Origin: Rhodothermia bacterium
GTDB lineage: Bacteria; Bacteroidota; Rhodothermia; Balneolales; Natronogracilivirgulaceae
Direction: 5' to 3'
Assembly (NCBI GenBank): GCA_007122185.1
Contig: SKUI01000154.1
Location: forward strand, 1 to 6,335
Length of the DNA stretch: 6,335 nucleotides
In this document: piece by piece, positions 1-4,367 of the stretch
Position numbering within the stretch: position 1 is the first letter of the stretch
Layout of the letters: each line of letters begins with the position of its first letter
Position numbers and translations under genes: made by a program
The notes under the pieces: model-generated
Seen by the model: the letters and a program-made list of their open reading frames with translations, nothing else
The model's database searches: none
What the model was told of the DNA's origin: nothing

Positions 1-86
1 CGCAGCAGGAAGATTTCGGCAACCAGCCCGCTGAAGCCCATCACGATAACCGCTATGCGAACGCGTCGTAACATGTCGCTGAACAT
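1..86 (-). CDS. N-terminal fragment of a polytopic membrane protein, possibly spermidine-synthase-like
   Basis: Only the first 28 codons are in the window; the gene runs off the left edge. Read leftward from the ATG at 86, the peptide begins MFSDMLRRVRIAVIVMGFSG and continues LVAEIFLL. A short Arg-rich cytoplasmic head is followed by a hydrophobic helix containing GFSGLVAEIFLLR. That phrase is typical of the first helix of large membrane proteins annotated as spermidine-synthase-like or fused MFS/spermidine synthase, where it usually reads GFSGLVAEI(L/F)LLREL. This assignment rests on one helix, so it is tentative; the soluble methyltransferase-like domain expected in such proteins would lie outside the window. 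A second ATG at 74 is in frame. No clear Shine-Dalgarno sequence precedes either start, which is common in Bacteroidota-type genomes. A tandem repeat of CCGGTCACAT lies 33-53 bases upstream and may take part in its control. Confidence 0.55.
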   Translation of the reverse strand, partial: MFSDMLRRVRIAVIVMGFSGLVAEIFLL

Positions 87-118
87 TGAGTGTCTGTCGG
101 CCTGTTACGCAACCGGCT

Positions 119-139
119 CCGGTCACATTCCGGTCACAT
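119..139. repeat. Tandem direct repeat of CCGGTCACAT, period 11
   Basis: CCGGTCACAT occurs at 119-128 and again at 130-139, separated by one T. On the leftward strand this reads ATGTGACCGG, A, ATGTGACCGG, placed 33-53 bases upstream of the start codon at 86. Identical decamers one helical turn apart in an upstream region suit a tandem-bound regulator, but that role is inferred from position alone. Confidence 0.5.
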
Positions 140-242
140 ATTTCATTGCCGTTGGCGGGATCCGCTGTTATCGGCTTGTGCCGGCACCATCATGGCTGAT
201 CTTCGGTAATGCTATCCGCTGCTGTGAGTACCAAGGGAACAA

Positions 243-284
243 CCTTTGAATTTGCAACCGGAACTGCCTTTGAATTACAACCGG
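243..284. repeat. Imperfect tandem direct repeat, period 24
   Basis: CCTTTGAATTTGCAACCGG at 243-261 is followed by CCTTTGAATTACAACCGG at 267-284. The two copies share CCTTTGAATT and CAACCGG, differ by one substitution and one missing base in the middle, and are separated by AACTG. The pair is in non-coding DNA about 160 bases upstream of the leftward gene at 1-86. It could be a pair of operator sites or a relic of a short duplication. Confidence 0.55.
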
Positions 285-662
285 GTCTGTAATCGGTAAA
301 AGACGGTAAATAATTGATTCAATACTTCAAATTATCGGATTTTTACTTTTTTCCAAGAGCGACCGACCGGATTTCAGAAATGCACGGAATCCCGGTAGGG
401 AAATAATGTTTTTAACATCTGTTTTACGCATCCGTCCGGCAACTGCAGTCCGTTCTCAGGCTCTCGTCACTTTGCCAGCATCATCTTTCCGGTCTGTGTG
501 CGCTTCCTCCATTGCACTCACAGGATCCGTTACCAAGGCATTCTGAAGCAGTAAAAAGGGGACAGCCATTGCAGCATAACGACAGATAGTTATTCCTGTT
601 TGCACAAGACCGTTTTGCGTGTATAAAAAAGTGACATGAAAAAAACCGGACCATGAGTTATG

Positions 663-686
663 AGCTTTGCCTTATTACGGAAAGCT
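663..686 (-). terminator. Weak hairpin at the end of the DUF805 gene
   Basis: AGCTTT (663-668) can pair with AAAGCT (681-686), extended by CC/GG (670-671 with 679-680) if G669 bulges out; the loop is seven bases. The stem overlaps the TAG stop of the DUF805 gene. On the leftward strand a run of seven T lies at 645-639, but it starts 17 bases past the stem, so this is not a canonical intrinsic terminator. Confidence 0.2.
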
Positions 687-1038
687 AAAACACCACCTGC
701 TTGGGACAGGATCCGTACTGGTTGGATTTGGGATCGCTGTCCTGGGCCATGAATAACAGCAGGACGAAAACGCCCAAAAAAGGGAAGAATGTAGCAAGCA
801 GCCACCATCCACTGCGGTCGGTGTCATGCAGGCGGCGCACCGATACGGCAATAGCGGGAAGCAAGACGGCCAAAATGTATACTGTCGATATCATGCCGGC
901 AGTACCTGCCATACCGTCAATGATCCTGAGAACGAGAAAAATGATGAGGTGGAACAGCATGAACAGCCAGAACTCTGTTCTTCTCGAGCGTCCCTCAAAG
1001 ACGGCATACTGCTTCAAAACCTCCAAATACCAATGCAT
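685..1038 (-). CDS. DUF805 family inner-membrane protein
   Basis: A 117-residue protein of the DUF805 family (YhaH-like), whose biochemical role is unknown. Hallmarks are visible in order: an N-terminal amphipathic stretch beginning MHWYLEVLKQYA, the conserved FEGRSRRTEFW block (residues 14-24), hydrophobic segments at about 23-42, 49-66 and 78-97, the signature RRLHDTDRSGWW (68-79), and a polar tail with DPKSNQYG (102-109) that matches the usual family ending. The frame stays open to an ATG at 1086, but the start at 1038 is chosen. It aligns with the normal family N-terminus and has GGAGG four bases upstream, whereas the extra 16 residues look non-native. The length is normal for the family. 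The gene stands alone, with non-coding DNA on both sides, and is transcribed away from the receptor gene at 1430. The stop codon is TAG. Confidence 0.93.
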   Translation of the reverse strand: MHWYLEVLKQYAVFEGRSRRTEFWLFMLFHLIIFLVLRIIDGMAGTAGMISTVYILAVLLPAIAVSVRRLHDTDRSGWWLLATFFPFLGVFVLLLFMAQDSDPKSNQYGSCPKQVVF

Positions 1039-1042
1039 GCGG

Positions 1043-1047
1043 CCTCC
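1043..1047 (-). promoter_or_regulatory. Shine-Dalgarno sequence that decides the DUF805 start
   Basis: CCTCC on the + strand gives GGAGG on the coding strand, four bases before the ATG at 1038. It supports that start over the upstream in-frame ATG at 1086. It is the strongest ribosome binding site in the window. Confidence 0.75.
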
Positions 1048-1138
1048 GATTCTGCTGCACTGTATGGCTTTCAGATGACTGGACATACACTACTGCCCGA
1101 CCCTGATCGACCCCTTATTTTTTTTGATATTACGCGAA

Positions 1139-1166
1139 GTTACGTAAAGTAACATTGTTACAATGT
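1139..1166. promoter_or_regulatory. Palindrome and nested inverted repeats, probable operator
   Basis: ACATTGT-T-ACAATGT (1152-1166) is a perfect dyad with seven-base arms around a single central T. Overlapping it, GTTAC (1139-1143), GTAAC (1149-1153) and GTTAC (1157-1161) form two inverted repeats that share the middle copy. TTACGTAA (1140-1147) is itself palindromic, and TTACG also occurs at 1130-1134, exactly ten bases before the copy at 1140. Such dense dyad symmetry between divergent genes is typical of binding sites for dimeric regulators. No regulator gene lies in the window and the motif is not one I recognise. Its distance is 101 bases to the DUF805 start and 264 bases to the receptor start. 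Confidence 0.5.
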
Positions 1167-1249
1167 AATGAAGCTGGATATTAAAATCCTGAAAAAAAGT
1201 ATATATGATGACAGTGCCAATTTTTTAAAACTTTTTGCAGACAGAGCCT

Positions 1250-1257
1250 TACCTTTG
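1250..1257 (+). promoter_or_regulatory. Candidate -7 promoter element TACCTTTG
   Basis: TACCTTTG matches the TAnnTTTG element recognised by the primary sigma factor of Bacteroidota. The partner TTTG expected about 19-21 bases upstream is not at that distance; the nearest, TTTG at 1234-1237, leaves a 12-base gap. The leader to the receptor start would be about 170 bases. Treat it as a weak candidate for the receptor promoter. Confidence 0.25.
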
Positions 1258-1353
1258 TTGTGAAAGTAATTGAATGATCCGGTCGCAGGAAAAAACCCAG
1301 CATCTTTTTTGAACTGTCTGGATCCCCTTCCACCATAAACCATGAGGATGTTC

Positions 1354-1428
1354 ATGAAAAGCTGGATGAGCCACTATTCCACAACCATTGGAGTCCTTCA
1401 TGTGCTGCCAATAGAACTGTCTGCATAG
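1354..1428 (+). CDS. Possible 24-codon upstream ORF coupled to the receptor start
   Basis: ATG at 1354 is preceded by GAGG (1344-1347) with a six-base spacer, a better ribosome binding site than the receptor itself has. The peptide starts MKSWMSHYSTTIGVLHVLPI and ends ELSA. Its TAG stop (1426-1428) is one base before the receptor ATG (1430), giving TAGTATG. This geometry permits termination followed by re-initiation, which would explain how the receptor is translated without its own Shine-Dalgarno sequence. Upstream in-frame ATGs occur at 1342 and 1348, and an in-frame TAA lies at 1336. The peptide has no recognisable domain or signal sequence; a chance ORF of this length is quite possible. 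Confidence 0.3.
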   Translation: MKSWMSHYSTTIGVLHVLPIELSA

Positions 1429-1429
1429 T

Positions 1430-4111
1430 ATGCCGCACTACCTGCTGCGCTCAATTCCGGTTATCGGACTGGCAGTAATGCTGGCATGGCTTCCTGCCTT
1501 CGCGCAACCCATAACCGGCCTGCGCGGGCAACCGCAAGAAGCGGAACTGCTGCAGAAGCGTTCTCCCATGCCATGGTCTCATTCGGCTATAAGCCTGAAT
1601 TTTATATCCAACATCAATGACACACGGTTTCATCGCTTCTGGAAACCGCAATCTGGCCTGGCGGTCCGCTGGTCCATGCCCTTCTACTTCGGGGAAATCG
1701 AGGCCGAGGCCGGATTTTATTCGTTTTCTGCATTGAGTGAAGCCCAACCCGATTTCTTTATGGCCACAACCGCTCTGGGCTGGGGCTTGCGTCGCCAAGT
1801 GACTGAGCGTCTCTCCGGCCTGACCGCATTCCGTTTTGGGATGGGTTACATGCAATTCGGGACCGGCTCCCCGTTCACTGGACTGGAAAGCGAATTTTTC
1901 ATCGCTCCCGTCGCGGAGCTGCGTTACCACATCCACCCGCACTGGTATCTTGCCGCACGGGCAGAGCACAAACGCGTTTTCACCTACCATCGGCTGGACC
2001 TCACATATATTTCTTTCGGGACCGGATTCCGATTCCCTACCCCCCGGATCCTTCGAAGTTTGCTGGATTACCGTTCATCCGATATTGCATTTCAGGATGA
2101 CATGGTCACCCGTCACACTTCTGAAACTACCGGAACGACATCTACCGGGCATTCCGACTTTTTTACTCCCCACGCAAAAGGAGGTTCCAACCCCGGCGCA
2201 TCACGCAGACCTCAAATTCGGCCGGGTGAAACGGTCATAACGCGTGAAATGATAGAGGCCGCCTCTCTGACACGGCTGAGCGATGTTTTTGGCCTTGTAA
2301 GCGATTGGCACTATAAAAGCGTCAATGGCTTTGATACGTTCGTCGCCCCGGCCGGTCTCTCCGGATGGAAGCGCCCCACCTGGAAAATCATGGTCGACGG
2401 ACAGGAGTTTGACCTGAATTTCCTGGATTTTCAGTCCATCAACCTGCTTCCTGTGAATCTTGTGGATGTCGAGAAAGTCACCTTTATTTCCCGACCGGGG
2501 TACGTGGAAGGGGTCTGGTCGACCGGTGGCATCATGAAGATCACCACCCGGCGCCAGCGGGAAGACGGCGCGGATTTCCACGTGCGGATCATGGCCGGCA
2601 ACGAAATCAACGATCCGGGACCGTTTGAGTTCACCGACCTGCGCACACCCAACGAGGAGCGCACCGGCCCGGATTACGAACTCAGTACCGGGTACCGGTC
2701 CGGTCGCCATTTTGTGCGCGGCGGGGTCCGCTACCAGGAGCATAAAAGCACCGACACACCCATCGAGCGACGCATCAAGCTGATGCGCGTAACCGATGAG
2801 GGTGTGTACCATGATGCGGTCAACCGCGGAGTAACTTCTTTCCTGCAAGCCGGAACCGACCGCGGCCGTTTCCGTCACCAGCTGTTCGCTTCCCGCACCA
2901 GTGTCCACGATTTCTACTACTTTTACCCTGTTGGACGGGATATTCCGGTGCGGTGGAATATTTATCACGTGGGATGGTCTGGCAGCGCCGGCATCAATGA
3001 ACGCCATCAGTTGCAGTGGCAGTCTTCGCTCAACAACCGCACCGCCCGGTACAAGCGCAACCGCGACGGCATCGACCTTGACGCACCTGTCCAGACCATC
3101 CGCAACCGCGTCATGATCAGCTCACGGTCCGGGCCGGTCAGCTACAACACCGGGGTTTCACACATGTTTTTCCGTGACGCTGACTGGGGGGAACAAGGCG
3201 AATCCTTTAGTGTCACGGACCTTTTTGCAACCGGTTTGATGGCACTCACACCGTCATATCACATCGAAATACAGACCGGCATGCAGACCGACTTTTCTGC
3301 AGCAGGTTACCGCTTGGGAATGGAACATCAGGTGCGCATCCATCCCGGCCTTCAGCTAACCGGACGCCTGGTCTGGCAAGATATGTTGAGGCGCGAGCAG
3401 CCGGACATCTGGGTGCGCCGTCAAGTGATCATGAGAGTGTTAGATCCCCTTGAGGGATTTCGAGTACCCGATACCGAACAGATGCTTTACGGATCGCTGG
3501 GATTGTCGACCCGACTGGGCGTGGCGACCGATTTTGGTGCCGATCTCTCCCTTACAAAGCACAAAAATTACTTTTACAGCCACCACCCGTACCAAATGGT
3601 ACCCAATTTTCAATGGTTCACACACCCGGTCACATTATCTGATGACCACTCTCCGGTTATCGCAGGCATCACCGTTACGCTGGCGGACCGCTCCTTCGAA
3701 GCCTTCCGCCACCAGCTGTCCTATCGGTATCAAACCGAGATCTCAGAGGGCGATCCGGCCGGATTCGACCTGTTCCCCCGGCACCGGATTACGCTGGGCA
3801 GCACGTTTAGCCCCGTTCCGGGACTGGATTTCCGGGTGGATGTGCGCGCACAGACATCCGTGACGTGGCAGGAATATGATCTGGTTGACGGCCAGACCTA
3901 TACCGATATCAATGAGCTGGTATTCTATACCTACAGCAACACCACCGGACCGTATGTGAACCTGGATGCTGCTGTAGGGAAATCCCTGTGGGACAATCGT
4001 CTGCGCATCTCTTTTCGTGGTACCAATCTGCTTGACCAAGGGTATTTCCTGTACCCGGTCGGCCTGGATTACGACCTGACCTTCCACGCACAAATTGAAT
4101 TCAATATCTAA
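1430..4111 (+). CDS. TonB-dependent receptor with an N-terminal eight-stranded barrel-like domain
   Basis: An 893-residue outer-membrane protein. Residues 1-25 are a Sec signal peptide with a likely cut after AFA (25). Residues about 51-202 contain eight amphipathic segments of beta type, the last ending in SFGTGFRF, like the closing strand of a small barrel. A Ser/Thr/Gly-rich linker covers about 213-262. The TonB plug domain spans about 263-375; it starts near VITREMIEAA and includes IMVDGQEF (320-327), VDVEKVTFISRPG (345-357) and GGIMKITTRR (366-375). The rest, about 380-893, is a strand-rich receptor barrel with the usual late NLLDQGYF motif and an FHAQIEFNI end. No carboxypeptidase-like regulatory domain precedes the plug, and no clear TonB box is seen. 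The family imports siderophores, cobalamin, glycans or peptides with energy from TonB-ExbBD; the substrate here cannot be told. The start at 1430 is the first ATG after an in-frame TAG at 1412 and has no Shine-Dalgarno sequence. Probably co-transcribed with the 71-codon gene downstream. Confidence 0.88.
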   Translation: MPHYLLRSIPVIGLAVMLAWLPAFAQPITGLRGQPQEAELLQKRSPMPWSHSAISLNFISNINDTRFHRFWKPQSGLAVRWSMPFYFGEIEAEAGFYSFSALSEAQPDFFMATTALGWGLRRQVTERLSGLTAFRFGMGYMQFGTGSPFTGLESEFFIAPVAELRYHIHPHWYLAARAEHKRVFTYHRLDLTYISFGTGFRFPTPRILRSLLDYRSSDIAFQDDMVTRHTSETTGTTSTGHSDFFTPHAKGGSNPGASRRPQIRPGETVITREMIEAASLTRLSDVFGLVSDWHYKSVNGFDTFVAPAGLSGWKRPTWKIMVDGQEFDLNFLDFQSINLLPVNLVDVEKVTFISRPGYVEGVWSTGGIMKITTRRQREDGADFHVRIMAGNEINDPGPFEFTDLRTPNEERTGPDYELSTGYRSGRHFVRGGVRYQEHKSTDTPIERRIKLMRVTDEGVYHDAVNRGVTSFLQAGTDRGRFRHQLFASRTSVHDFYYFYPVGRDIPVRWNIYHVGWSGSAGINERHQLQWQSSLNNRTARYKRNRDGIDLDAPVQTIRNRVMISSRSGPVSYNTGVSHMFFRDADWGEQGESFSVTDLFATGLMALTPSYHIEIQTGMQTDFSAAGYRLGMEHQVRIHPGLQLTGRLVWQDMLRREQPDIWVRRQVIMRVLDPLEGFRVPDTEQMLYGSLGLSTRLGVATDFGADLSLTKHKNYFYSHHPYQMVPNFQWFTHPVTLSDDHSPVIAGITVTLADRSFEAFRHQLSYRYQTEISEGDPAGFDLFPRHRITLGSTFSPVPGLDFRVDVRAQTSVTWQEYDLVDGQTYTDINELVFYTYSNTTGPYVNLDAAVGKSLWDNRLRISFRGTNLLDQGYFLYPVGLDYDLTFHAQIEFNI

Positions 4112-4138
4112 CTAAACATTCCGTCACTTCTGAAGAAA

Positions 4139-4354
4139 ATGAACCAAATTCTTAACCGTACATTCTGGTTTCTTGGCGGTATTACCGCCGTCCACTTCCT
4201 GTTTGAATGGCTTTTCGGCCTGATGGGTGATTCCGGAACCGCCGTAACCCTTGAGGCATCCCGCTTTGGCATTTACGCCGTAATCAGCCTTGCCTATGCC
4301 CTCTTTCGGTCCAGTCCCCACCTTCTTGAGCGCGACAAGGTCCTGAATTCATGA
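4139..4354 (+). CDS. Small two-helix membrane protein, unrecognised
   Basis: A 71-residue protein I do not recognise. It has a short polar head (MNQILNR), a first hydrophobic segment at about residues 9-29 rich in Phe and Trp (WFLGGITAVHFLFEWLFGLM), a polar loop with two acidic residues (31-40), a second segment at about 43-57, and a charged tail HLLERDK. This predicts two inner-membrane helices. The start lies 27 bases after the receptor stop with GAAGAAA just upstream, a purine-rich but weak ribosome binding site. No terminator is seen in the gap, so it is likely translated from the receptor transcript. The sensible composition of helices and loop argues that it is real. Its TGA stop faces the stop of the serine hydrolase gene across 13 bases. 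A role linked to the receptor is a guess from position only. Confidence 0.65.
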   Translation: MNQILNRTFWFLGGITAVHFLFEWLFGLMGDSGTAVTLEASRFGIYAVISLAYALFRSSPHLLERDKVLNS

Positions 4355-4367
4355 AAAACGCAGCTCC

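Larger units (their letters stand above)
87..684. other. 598-base intergenic stretch with no convincing gene
   Basis: No recognisable protein or RNA gene is seen on either strand. The stretch holds two short tandem repeats (119-139 and 243-284, entered separately) and a small ATGTT-TTT-AACAT dyad at 406-418. A sigma70-like pair points rightward, TTGCAC at 600-605 and TATAAA at 622-627 with a 16-base spacer; the -35 match is poor, and any transcript would run antisense to the DUF805 gene. The only other ORF worth naming is a leftward 37-codon frame at 456-569 that begins MAVPFLLLQN. It has no ribosome binding site and no recognised homology, so it is not called as a gene. Confidence 0.6.
1039..1429. 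other. 391-base divergent control region
   Basis: This stretch separates the leftward DUF805 gene from the rightward receptor gene and should hold both promoters. The part from about 1114 to 1235 is AT-rich, with several A or T runs and GTATATATG at 1199-1207. Dyad sequences cluster at 1139-1166, a TAnnTTTG-type element lies at 1250, and a short ORF sits just before the receptor start; these are entered separately. A leftward 65-codon frame at 1158-1355 has no ribosome binding site and no recognisable features, so it is not called. CGACCC is repeated at 1098-1103 and 1108-1113, exactly ten bases apart. No known riboswitch is recognised in the 1258-1429 leader. Confidence 0.6.

Noticed and set aside
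55..249. Rightward 64-codon frame near the left edge
   Set aside because: It overlaps the leftward membrane protein start on the other strand and reads as low-quality Cys-rich sequence with no start signal.
456..569. Leftward 37-codon frame starting MAVPFLLLQN
   Set aside because: Lacks a ribosome binding site and any recognisable feature; length is compatible with chance.
520..716. ACAGGATCCGT repeated at 520-530 and 706-716
   Set aside because: One copy lies inside the DUF805 coding sequence and the flanks differ, so an 11-base match is best explained by chance.
1158..1355. Leftward 65-codon frame in the divergent control region
   Set aside because: No ribosome binding site, no recognisable family, and the translation reflects the AT-rich non-coding DNA and its A/T runs.
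1366..1385. GAGCCACTATTCCAC as a cobalamin riboswitch fragment before a TonB receptor
   Set aside because: Only a GCCACT-like string is shared; the conserved B12 box and surrounding helices are not present.
2201..3007. Leftward 268-codon open frame
   Set aside because: It is antisense to the plug and early barrel of the receptor and has no recognisable domain or ribosome binding site.
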